Of a stretch of DNA of 64,000 bases, positions 23,509-34,700 are shown piece after piece; position 1 is the stretch's first letter, and every line of letters begins with the position of its first letter. The stretch is taken from assembly GCA_023079485.1 (NCBI GenBank), contig CM041108.1, positions 3,534,001 through 3,598,000 on the forward strand. Reading direction: 5' to 3'. The position numbers and the translations under genes are program-made. A model generated the notes under the pieces. The model was given only the letters and a program-made list of their open reading frames with translations. It was not told where the DNA came from and ran no database searches. Source of the DNA: Archilochus colubris (Eukaryota; Chordata; Aves; Apodiformes; Trochilidae).

Positions 23509-24507
23509 CTGTGTTTGGAAAACATGAAAGCAAACATTAAAAGGGTGTTGGTTCTATAATAATGATTATAGTTGCTAAAAGCTGGATTTGTGGGCAGGAT
23601 CATTGGCTTGGGCTCAGAGTTGGACCTATAATTAAAACAGTTCTTTGCTCTCATCAGTTGGATTTCCTTTGAGCAATCCATATCAAGGTCCCTGTACAGC
23701 AAAGGCATGACTGAGTAGAATGAAACCTAACTTTAGTTATTATATTTAATTAAATTTATTATGGCTAACAAAGCTAATGATGTGTAAAGAGCTCGGGAAA
23801 AAGAAAAGCTAAAAAAAAACCCAAAACAACACAAAAACCAACCAACCAAAAAAAAACCCCCAAAACCAAACCAACACAAAACCAACTTTATCTGTTAAAA
23901 GAGAAAAGAAATCCTCTGTTTTCCTTATCCAGCTTCATGCCATGCTGACAAGGAAGTTACCAGCAAGAAAGGGAGTGACAGAGAAACCCCAGGGAGAGGA
24001 ACAGGGAACACTTGCTAAATTAGAGTTTCTTTTCATTTGATCGCATTCAGATGTTCCTGAGTCGTTTGCCCAGCCGACTACTGACAAGATGAAGTGTCTG
24101 GGAGGACAGAAAGAGGCAATGTTGTGAGAAGGAGGATTCAGGAGCCAGGGACAGGGCACTGGGTGTGAAGAAGCCGTTTAAAGGCACCGAGTGAGTTTCT
24201 CTTCAGCCCCAGGGCCCCTGTAAAGGTTTGGAGGTGCAAAACAACCCTCTGTTTCATTTTCAAGCTTAAGCACTGCTTGTCCCACAGTTTTACCCTCCGG
24301 GAGGAAAGCTACACCTGCCTGGATGCCTGTATCCATTGCTCCACTACAGCCGAGGGGAAAGCCGGGCACCGAGTTTTGCCTCTGCCCTTGCCTGTCACCC
24401 CTCCCCGGCTTGACCTTCGGTCCCCAGCCCTCTGAGAAGAGCCTACAGCCCTTTCAGAAGCCATTTCTGTCCCCTTCAGCCCCCCAACCCAGGCCCGGCC
24501 CCCTCAC
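23509..24507 (-). other. JHY: JHY 5' UTR intron (inferred)
   Basis: This lies between the coding exon and a likely noncoding first exon in the CpG-rich region. It contains a C/A-rich simple stretch at 23812-23885. No gene is recognised. Confidence 0.5.
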
Positions 24508-24720
24508 CCGGTGCTCCCGGATCGCTGCTCTCCGGTTGCTATGGTTGCGGAGGACGCGCAGCCCCTACCACGGGCGGGGTGCGGGGGAAACGCGTCCCGC
24601 ACACCCAAACCCCCCTCTGCGGACAGGGTGGTAGCGCCCGGGCAGGGCGAGGGGTGCGGGGTGAAGCCCCTTCCCGCCTGGCAACGACATCGTGACCCCC
24701 CCTCGCTGTCATCCCCCCTC
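24360..24720 (-). promoter_or_regulatory. JHY: CpG-rich JHY promoter region with first exon
   Basis: CpG dinucleotides are dense here compared with the flanks. On the - strand a candidate noncoding first exon ends at 24508 with CCGG|GTGAGG. An X-box-like site lies just upstream. This placement suits the start of JHY, about 1.1 kb before the initiator ATG. Confidence 0.6.
24535..24548 (-). promoter_or_regulatory. JHY: RFX X-box-like site
   Basis: Read on the JHY strand it is GCAACCATAGCAAC. The right half fits RGYAAC fully and the left half fits GTNRCC with one mismatch, with a two-base spacer. RFX factors drive motile-cilia genes, and JHY is such a gene. Another GGCAAC half-site lies near 24677. 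Confidence 0.45.
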
Positions 24721-25158
24721 TCGCTGGTTTCATTCTTTATTCCAGGCCACTTCTCAGCGGTTTTTTCTTACTCCTGGTGAGAAATAATACTAATAGTGAG
24801 GAAAAGAAGCATACAGCTTTCCTTTGTAATGTGAATTTCCTTTATTTTAGGGGTCCAGTTCCATTTTTCTGCAGCAGGATAAGGGTCCTGGTGGGGCTCT
24901 GTGCATTTAAAGTCTTGGTGATTCTCCTAGCTCACCTAGGAGAGGATTTGGGGAGTTCCATGTGTACCCCCTGTTTGAAGACTTCCATGTTCTTAGTAAC
25001 ACCCCTGGAAGCTTTAGGAGACTGTAATTACAGCACCCAAAATTTTGGTTTCTGAGCCACTTGCAGACTGGTGCTGACCCAAACTTGTACAGCACAGAGG
25101 GGATGCTGGCACTGCCCAGATGAGAAACTGAGTCCTGGCAAGAGGGGAAAACCTCTTA
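24551..25158. other. Intergenic between JHY promoter and CRTAM 3' end
   Basis: About 0.6 kb separates the two genes, which run in the same direction. The GC-rich part continues to about 24720, after which the DNA becomes ordinary. No gene is seen. Confidence 0.6.
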
Positions 25159-25164
25159 TTTATT
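25159..25164 (-). terminator. CRTAM: CRTAM poly(A) signal (candidate)
   Basis: Overlapping AATAAA copies on the - strand lie about 500 bases after the CRTAM stop. An additional copy lies near 24839. Choice between them needs transcript data. Confidence 0.4.
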
Positions 25165-25658
25165 TATTTTTTTAAAACACTTTGGGCATCACAATGCTTT
25201 CCTCCTTGTTTGGATACAGCTGGATGTCCAGGTTTGGGGTGGGAATCAGACAGTCCCAGTCCCAGCAACTTCCAGGGTTTCCTGCTCAGTCCCATGCTTG
25301 CAGAGGTGGCTGAAGCATCCCATAAATATCTTCATATCCTGCAGCCCACAGTGTTAATTGCATTTTCCCTTGCTAATTGCTGAGAGGACACGAGATGGGA
25401 TGGATGAGTTTCTGGCAGTGGTGCATCACATCCTCAGAGGGTTACAGATAATTCAGTGTGTTCATTGCTCATAGATTCCTAGGAGCACTGGTCCCATCTA
25501 CCTGTCCCACAGGTTTAGGAGAAGAACTCCCACTTGGTTTTTGGACTGAGGGTAGCAGTTTGTGCTTCTGCTCTTTGGAATCAGAGAGATATCTGAACAC
25601 TGTAATATAAGAACCAGGAAACAGTGGGGTTTCTGCCCCTTGTACACATCTGTCATTG
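25162..25658 (-). other. CRTAM: CRTAM 3' UTR (probable)
   Basis: This runs from the CRTAM stop to the first AATAAA on the - strand. No recognisable coding sequence is present. Confidence 0.5.
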
Positions 25659-25789
25659 CTACACATCTGTTTCCTTTCCACATCCAAACACTTTCTCTCT
25701 TACTGCAGTGGTTTTGCCTCTTGGACTCTTTGGTGGTGTTTCCACGTAGCCTTCTGTTACACATTGCATGTTGGGCTTCTGACTGACAA
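25659..25789 (-). CDS. CRTAM: CRTAM exon 11 (terminal, cytoplasmic tail)
   Basis: The acceptor is TATCTTCCAG. It encodes [20 protein letters not shown], a basic region, and the end KETDV before TAG. The C-terminal T-x-V fits a class I PDZ ligand, like the human ESIV end. Confidence 0.87.
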
Positions 25790-28700
25790 CTGGAAGATAA
25801 ACACACATTTATTACTGATTTTGTAAAGGAGAGAGCTGTGCCTGCTTGCAATGCATATTAATTAGTGTTATAGAAAAAGAAGATTACACATTCCTAGAAA
25901 TCGTTAGGGCATCCATCACAGCAAGTACTAAGATGCATGATGTGATCTGACATTACACAGGATTAGTATTAGTTCTAGAGCTGATTTAAATACTTTGTAT
26001 ATGAAAATAATCAAAGAAGGAAAGTTTTGTAAATAGTTTAGCAGTAATTAGGAGCCCCTTTCTCTTTTCATGTGGCTTAATTACTTCAATAAACAAAGGT
26101 ATTGTCCAAGGTCCCTTATTCTTGCCACGTGCAATGCTCTAACAGGAATCCATTTATGTTGGCTAAAACTTTTTACCTTGTTCATTCTTCTCATGGTACA
26201 GACTGTCTTCATTAGGTTTGGATTTATGACTCTCCAGTGTTTGCTCTGAAACATCATTTTCTGTGCAGAAAACAAACCTAGGTAAGATTTTCCCATGACT
26301 CTTCCTCACTCTCTGGCTCGAGCAGAAGAATGCTGAGAGGCTACACATAAAATGAAGGTTCAGTCATCTTGACCACCTCAAAGAAAGGCTTAAGACAACA
26401 ATTTCATTGTCTTCTGTGGCACCTGGTGTCAGCTGAAGGGTGGCCCAAGGCCATGAGTTATAAGGAACAGGGATGTCCCAATAGATTTTTGCAACAAGTC
26501 CCAGTCACTGTCTATGGGAGAAGGAAATTCAAGTGATGGGCTGGAGGAGCTGTGTCTTCTCTCCACTCACCAGACTCCTCAGCTCTCTGAATATCTGCAT
26601 AAAGCAGTGTCAGCAGTTGCTCTGACAGAGCCAGCACCCACCTCTCTTCCACACTCCATGAGCTTTTTTCAGCTTCCTCATGAAAAGCAAGACAATGATG
26701 AGCAGCACAAAAAGCAGAGCAGCCACCAAGCTTGGCAGCAGGAGATTATTCTTCTTTTTGGTGCCTTCAGATTTCAGATCTTGCTCTGCAAAAGAGGCAG
26801 GTGTATGTCTGTGTTGTTAATTAGCTTCCTGTGAGTCTCTGCTAACTAAGAAAAGAAATATATATCCTGGACCAGGCCAGATGAACAGGATGGGAGTACA
26901 GAAATCACCTTATTGGACTTCACATTGAGACATGAGGTGAAGTTTTTTCTATTTATTTGAAAAAGAAAAAACTTAGAGAAATGGGTAGCCTCATGACCTG
27001 GCCTAACAAACTGTACAATTTAGCTTTTGTTTTCCATGCTAAAAATGGTTTCTGTGGTTTCTCCTCCAGACTGCAAGCACTAGAGATGTAATTACCATTA
27101 TGTGGTCAGAGAGAACCACCTTGGTGTAAGAAAGCTGACTGGATGTTTGGAAGCTGCCAGTGAAGGGTACTCAAGGGTTCATACCACAGGTGATGATGGA
27201 AATCACAGTTATATTTTCCTTTGGTAATGGAGCTTCTGTCCTGGAGAGTTCCTCTGCTGTGACATTGCCTCTGGATGCTGTTTGAGTCCCTGGAGGAGTG
27301 GAAAAGAGAACAATATTTCTCTGAAGGGCCAAGGGATGCTTAAGAAATCTGTGTTTTCCCAGCAGCTTTGAAGTCCAAGGCACCTTTGCCCACTTATGGG
27401 GGCTTTAGCCAAGGGATTTGAGCAGTGGAAAATCTGGAAAAACCCCTCAGCCTCAAATCTGCAGCTTGCAGCCTGCTCTCTGCACAGAATCCTTGTTGTA
27501 CAGTGCCACCTAGAGCAACTGGCCAGAGAAATCCCAGCCTGAGATCCTCCCAGGTGCTTCTGCATCCAAGTAGAGAGACTTTGGCAGTGTTCATGGCTGT
27601 AAAACTGAGGTCTGGCTGCACAACCAAGCAGAGCTGTGCTTGATGCTCCTCTCTTGCTTGTCATGTGGGAAAGAACACTGCTCTCTGCAGCATTTCTTCC
27701 CTGGTTTGGTAAATTCCTGGAACTTAAAACCAAACTTACAAGTAGCTGTGACATCTGGTTGGAGATTTTGCTGGGTTGGCATCGATGCTGAGCTGGCAAC
27801 TACTGAATCCTCTGGTAGTGCAGAAGGGAGAGCTGGGTGTTCAGATTCTAAAGAAAGCCCCCCAAACACAAGACAAAAATCAGAAGACACACTTATCCTC
27901 TGAACTGATGAAACCTGATGAAAACTGATGAAAATGATGACAATTAAACCTGCCCTGGATGCCCCAGGCTGCTGGGATGCTCTGTCTGATCAGTGCTTAC
28001 CCTTACAGTCCCCCCCTCAGTTTCCCTGTCCTCTGAATATGTTTAATACAGAATGAGTTAAAAACTGAAGTGAAAGCCTTACCAGTCTGTGGAGGGGAAC
28101 TGGGAGTGGGGGCTGTGCTGCTGGGGGCACTGAGGAGAAACCAAAGGGGTTCTGATGGTTGTGTGTGCAAAATGTGCCTCGGTGCTGATATGGGGACAGA
28201 TCCTGGGTTCATCTGATCTGGGCATTCATTAAAAAGAGACCTACCTGGAGATTGCTTGTTCCCAGAAACCTGTGTATCCACCTCTAGAGCAGTTGGTGAA
28301 GGATTTGGTTTTGTCACTGAAAAAAAACCCAGCCAAAACAACAGTCAGAGCATTTCATAAGCATTTGCTGAATGAAGCAATCTAAAGATGAGTGAAGTGG
28401 GAATAATCACATTAATCCTAAAGGTGAGTAAACAGGTAGAAGGCAAACTTACTTTGAGAATTATTAGACAGGCATCTCCTGTGTTAATTGACAGTATTCA
28501 CACCCTGCTAGGTTGCCAGGTGGATGTGCCCCATGTGCAGAAGACATGGGAAGCTCACAGATTTTTGAGAACATAAACTCTGAGTTATCTTGAAATGTTT
28601 AGGACAGACATCAGCTGACTTCTAGCCACAGCATCAGGGAACTGATCTGCCTGCTGTGTCTCAGTGGTTAATGAGTTTTAAGGAAGCAGAAAGGAGCCTC

Positions 28701-31700
28701 AGAACCTTAGTTTGGAGTTCTCTTGCCCCAGGTAGCCCTCTCCTTTAAAAACAGACTCCACACATGGGAAGTAGACTATGGGCTTTAGCTTTGTCTGTGT
28801 ATCTGTGTAACTTTCACCACTCCAGAGTGGTAAAATGGAACAGTCTTTGCCAAAGGAGCCCTCAGTACCCATCCTAGGGAGGTCCTCAAACCCATAAGAT
28901 GATATCAGCTTCTCTCCTCCCAGTGCTCGGTGCTGGATGATGCAGCTGGCTGTGGAGTTGGGCCCATAGGCCAGGACTGTCAGTGTGCTGGTTGTGGTCC
29001 ATTTCTTCCCATCAGCTTCTAACTTGTGCTTTGTGTCACCTACATGTGGAAGAAAACATTGAAGTACTTTCTAGTCAAGAGCAATTTAATGAAAATCCTT
29101 CCAGGCCCAATCTGCATCACTGTGCTCCAGCAGCACCTGATTTCTGTGCACAAGTCGTGTACAATTTACTGTGTAAATGGGAGCCCAAAGACACCAAGAT
29201 CATCTTTCACTCCTTGGCAGTTCCGTGTAAACCTCACTGCATCTCCTGCACCCAACCCAAAGCCTCTGCTCAGTTCTGTGACTCCCATGGGGAAAATCCC
29301 CAGCACTACTATGTCCAGACCTCAAATGTCCAAAATGTGGTGAAAGCACCAGCACTTTGGGTCATTACTGATTATAATAAATTTCTTTGCTGGTTATGTG
29401 AAGTTTCTTTGCTGTGTGTCACAGCTAGGCAGTGCCAGCCATGGGGAGCCCCAAGGCAAGGACCTGACTGAGGTTTTGCTGTGCTCTTGAGATCTGGAAA
29501 AGTTCTGGTGCTGTCCAAGGGCATGGAATTTGTGTCTTAATAGCTGTGGATTTGTTACCTCACACACAAGAAGCTGAGCAGTATTTGTGCATGTTGATAA
29601 ATACTGTAAGCATTGATGTGCAATATTTACATCTGCAATAAATAAATGTTCCTATAACTATGAAAACCTGGGCAAATCCTTTGTCATCCCTACAAAACAG
29701 GTTTCACCCTTCCCTTTTGCAGCTGGGGGGGAATGAAACACAAAAATCAGTGACCTTGTCATCATGTAAGTTGTCTGATGCAGTTCCTAGGTGTCTGGGT
29801 AATAGTGAATTGAACTCATTTATATGACACAGAAAAATAAATAGAGATGGATTTCATGTGACACTTCAGTGTCCATGGTGGCACAATAATATCTCCTGCC
29901 TATAATGCAGAGGTTGTCTGGACAGAAACTGATGTTTTCTTTTGGTAACACCCTTATTTCTTAAAAAAATTCCTTGTTTCCAAATCAGCCTTTCCAGATA
30001 ACTTGCTGTATCACACAGAGCAGTATTTCTCAACCTTTTTATTTTTATTTTTTACCATGACCCCCATGTAAGAGCTCAAAAGGATTTCCAAGTGGTTTTG
30101 CTCTGATTTTTGCAACAGCTCAGTAATCACAGCTGGTTCCAAGTGAAACCCAGGTTCTGCCACTAATGAAGCTGTGCTGGCTGGTTCTAATTAGTATCAA
30201 TATTTGCAGTAAGTGAATAAAGCTGTGAGAAGGGGGAGGGAGCAGTGGTTATCCAGAGGCACCTCCAGCAAGGGGGAAAGTTGGAGAAACGGCGAATTAA
30301 GGAAGCTATTTTTCTTTTTAAATATTTGAAGTTATATTTGGGAGGAGTGAGCTGCATCCACCAGAACTCCTGAGCCGGTCCTGGTGCCGTCCGGGAATGG
30401 GAGCCCTGGAGCAGGAGGGGAAGTGCTCGCCCTGGGGCTTTGTCACCGAGCCGAGGAGGTGAGAGGATAAGTCTCGTTTTTTTTGGTGAAATGGGGAAAA
30501 TGAGGGTGGGATTCATGTGTTTAGTGCCCGAGATGGGTGTTGTACACCTCAGCCGACCCGCCAGGAGGGTTTTTCATGTTTAAGGAAAACTCCCTTTTTA
30601 GTGGAAGGCTAAGAAAAAAAAAAGGAAAAAAAAGAAATCAAGACTTTTTTTTCTTTTTCCTTTTCCCCCCTCTTTTTTTTTCTCTTCATTCAGCCCAGCA
30701 CACTTCTCTGCTTTATTCTAGAGCTCTGAGTTGAAAAACCACCTTGAGGGGGTGGGGGGAAGGTTCCAGGTTGAGCTTTGAGTGTGTGGCTTGAGGATGC
30801 AAAACCCACCTGGGAGCTTGTTGGAGCATTAATACCTTTTTATCTCTGAGTATTTTCCTCATGCTTTGCTACTGATGTCCTGTGCTACAGTTAGAGGTAT
30901 TTATTATTAGAAAAGGGCCTTCAAAGTAGCTATTGATGGAGTTCCCAAGTTTTAGATGGAGCTATGTGGGGGCTCTGAGTTGTCTGTATCCACCCCAAGG
31001 TGTTGCAGGGTGCTGTGGGTGTGTGGGAGCTGCTCAGCAAAGCCTGGTCCCTGGTTACAACATGAAAATAGTGATAATGGACTTGTTAACTGGTTATACT
31101 GGTGCTGTGAAAGTTGTCCCACCAAGGTCTTGGTTTCGTTCTCTTTAAGTGGAATTTTAATCCAAGCTCTGCTACATGAGTGGAGGAGGAGGAAGGGAAG
31201 TCAAGTCCCAGCTGATGTGTTGCAGAAGGTGCTTCACCCTCCAAAATTTTTATATGTACCCAAGGTTGATGATTTGTTAGTAAATTGTTCTGGTTTTTGT
31301 TTTTCTTTTTGATTTTCTTTTTTGTTTTAATTAACTGTTAGTAGTCAGTCCCTGATCCTTTAGCACTTACCAGGGAGCTCTATCCCGTTATCCAAAAGCC
31401 AGGTAACCTGGGGCTGTGGTTTACATCCTTGGGTATAGCAAGACAGTGTAATATTTCTTTCTGAGTTTTGGGATACTTCCAGTACTGGATAAGAAGGAGC
31501 AGCTGCAGTAATAAGATTTAGAATTGGTTATGGTTTTATGCATGGCTGCACACATCATGTTATTTGGGGGGAATGAGCTCAGCCCAGAATCATGTTAAAT
31601 TGTGCCGGGTCCTGCACTTTGGCCACAACAACCCCATGCAGCGCTACAGGCTGGGGACAAAGTGGCTGGAGAGCAGCCAGGCAGAAAAGGACCTGGGAGT

Positions 31701-34700
31701 CTGGATCGACAAGAAGCTGAACATGAGCCAGCAGTGTGCCCAGGTGGCCAAGAAAGCCAATGGCATCCTAGCCTGTATCCGGAACAGCATTGCCAGCAGG
31801 TCCAAGGAAGTGATTCTGCCCCTGTACTCAGCCCTCGTGAGGCCACACCTTGAGTACTGTGTCCAGTTCTGGGCCCCCAGTTCAGGAAGGATATCGAGGT
31901 CCTGGAGCAAGTCCAAAGGAGGGCAACCAGGCTGGTGAAGGGACTCGAGCATAGACCCTACGAGGAGAGGCTGAGAGAACTGGGGTTGTTCAGCCTAAAG
32001 AAGAGGCGGCTCAGGGGAGACCTCATCGCTCTCTACAACTACCTGAAAGGAGGGTGTAGCCAGGTGGGAGTTGGGCTCTTTTACCAAACGACTTTCAACA
32101 AGACAAGAGGGCATGGACTTAAGTTGTGCCAGGGGAAGTTTAGGTTAGATATTAGAAAGAATTTCTATACGGAAAGAGTGATCCGTCATTGGAATGGGCT
32201 GCCCACTGAAGTGGTGGATTCTCCGTCCCTGGAGATATTTAAAAAAAGACTGGATGTGGCACTCAGTGCCATGATCTAGCAACCGCAACGGTGGTTCAAG
32301 GGTTGGACTCGATGATCTCTGAGGTCCCTTCCAACCCAGCCAATTCTATGATTCTATGATTCTATGAAATCCCATGAAACCATGGAGCTGAGGGGATGGC
32401 TTTGTTTTGTTTCTCTGGAACAGAGTGGGTGAAGGAACTTACCTAATACCTCAACAGTCTTGTTCTTGCTTTTGAATGGGATGCCATAGTGGAAGCACTG
32501 ATAAACCCCTTCATCATGCACTGTTATGTTGGACAGTTGGATGGATAATTCAGCCTTTGAATAGTGGACAAGTTTGTACCTCGGATCCCTTAAAGCTGCA
32601 AGGAAAAGAAAATGTGTAGTGGTACATAAGAGGAAGACAGATAATCAGAGCAGTAATGAAAGAGCAGAGTTTTCTTTATTATTATTATTTTTTTAATTCA
32701 CTTGATGAATTTCTAGCTGGTGCTGCACTAGTACAGAGGCAGCTGAAAACTGAAGAGGGGGTTGTGTAAGCTCCCAGTGGGGAAAATGCCATGTTTTTTC
32801 TTGCTTTTCTTTTCAGGGAAGTCTTATGTCTGTGTTCCCAGGTATTATAGCAGCTTGGGGTCTTGCTGGTGGATAAACAATGTTGGTGGTGGATAAACAA
32901 GTAAATGTTGGTGTGTGAGGACATTAGATCCAGTCAGAAAAGTAATATAACCTCTGAGTATAGGGCGTGGATGAACTGAGGACATTTCCCTTCTCTGTTT
33001 CCCAAGCCTTCTCTGGCCTTGAAAGAATCACTTCCCCTCTTTGGGTGTGTTTTATGATATTTAAATGAACACTGTGGTCAGCACTCACCTTTTATTAATT
33101 GCTTACTAATTGGCTACTTTGCTGCTTCTATGTCTGACTGCCTTGATTTTCATGAGACCATCTGCCAAGATATCTGCATCCTGCTGTCCAAATCTCTAGC
33201 AGGTCACAGGGACTATTTCTGCAATTGTAGTACAGAAAGTGTGACTTTCTGCTCTTAAATTGAGCTGAAATGGTCAATATGTGCCAGTCATGAGGGGGGA
33301 AAAAAAACCTCAAAAGCTCTTTTATTTTTCATTGGTTTTAGCTGAGGTCTTGTAGAAATACAGAGTTAGAGAGAATCACACTGTACTGTAATTTATGGAA
33401 GTGATTAAATATTAAAGGTTTTGAAATAACTGTTGTAAGGTTCTTGGTAGCTTTTCATGTTTTAAGCTCCAATGAGACTGGAGGGAACTGATTCCTGAAG
33501 TGGTTTAGTGGAGAAAAAACATGATGGATTCACAGTGGTGATTCAGAAGAAAAATGTCTGTGTGCAGTGTCAAGTTTGGTTTCTAAATGAGGAATTTTTA
33601 ATCCTCACTGGGACTAAAAGTCTCAGTCCCAAAGTGTTTGCACAGAAAAAAAAAAAAGGTCTGGCTCTAGGTAGGGCTGTAGAGAACTCGTAGGAAGAAT
33701 TCCTTCATTCATATTACCTGTTATGGTGTAAAATGCTGAGAACATACAAATATATGATGGAGAGATGATTTTCTCCTTGCAGTTCTTGGGTGTGTGATCA
33801 AAGTGACTGCAACAAGGAAGAGAAACCCCTTCCATAGCCAGCTGTGCTTTTTGGAAGCCTGGATGTCAAAGCAGCACAGGCTGGGCTGCACTAGCCCTGT
33901 TTCTCATATTGATCAGCTGTCAGCTCAGCTCTGAGGTGTTGTTTTGTTTTTTCTTAAAATATAAATTCTGTTTTAATCTATTGGTTCATATGGGTAATTT
34001 AAAATTGCTAATCAACAGTCGTCCCACTTGCTCTTGAAACTGAGTAAATAGGAGCAGCAGTTCCTCATGACACTTTTAATTTACAGATATTGGCAATACT
34101 TGCAGGAAATATTAATAGGCTGATTTGATGTGGATGGCAAGATTTGGTGGCTGGGATTCCCAGAGCAACTGAAGTGGACCCTTAGTTGCTGGGCAGTTTC
34201 AGTGGGAGAAGGGTATCCAGTGTCATTTGGATAAATAAATCCCAGTCATTATTATCATTAAAGCTTTAACAAGCAGGGCTGCTGATTAGGTCCTGTACAA
34301 ATGGGGAAGACCAAGACAGTTCTCATCTTGGAGAGCTGTCAGATTTGGAGCAAGAAGAGCAGAGTTAAGGGTGGAGAGAATGGAAGGGAACATAATAATA
34401 GTAACTTTGGCTTTGTCAGCACACCCCAGAAATCACTGCTTGTTTTCTCAAGATTTCCTCTTGATGCACTACATCAAATTCCCTGGTTAGCAGAAAAGCA
34501 CCCAGGGCTTTCAGGCACATCCACTCCTGTCTCTCCTATAAGGCAAGAGTGGGTTTTTTGAGCTAATCTCTGGGTGTTGGTGGTAACTCCAGTTCCTAGC
34601 TAAAAGCTGTGCTGCCAGACACTTCTTGGGGGTGTTTCCATTTCCTCACCTTCCTGCTAGAAAGGAGCTGAATGTAAAAACTTCTCAAGTGGTTGGGTAG

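Noticed and set aside
27209..27799. 196-codon - strand open frame across CRTAM stalk exons
   Set aside because: It runs through an intron between stalk exons 7 and 8 in a different frame from CRTAM, so it is a shadow.
28983..29471. 162-codon + strand open frame in the CRTAM region
   Set aside because: It overlaps CRTAM exon 5 antisense, has no recognisable domain, and shows no start or splice context that supports it. Retained only as a comment.
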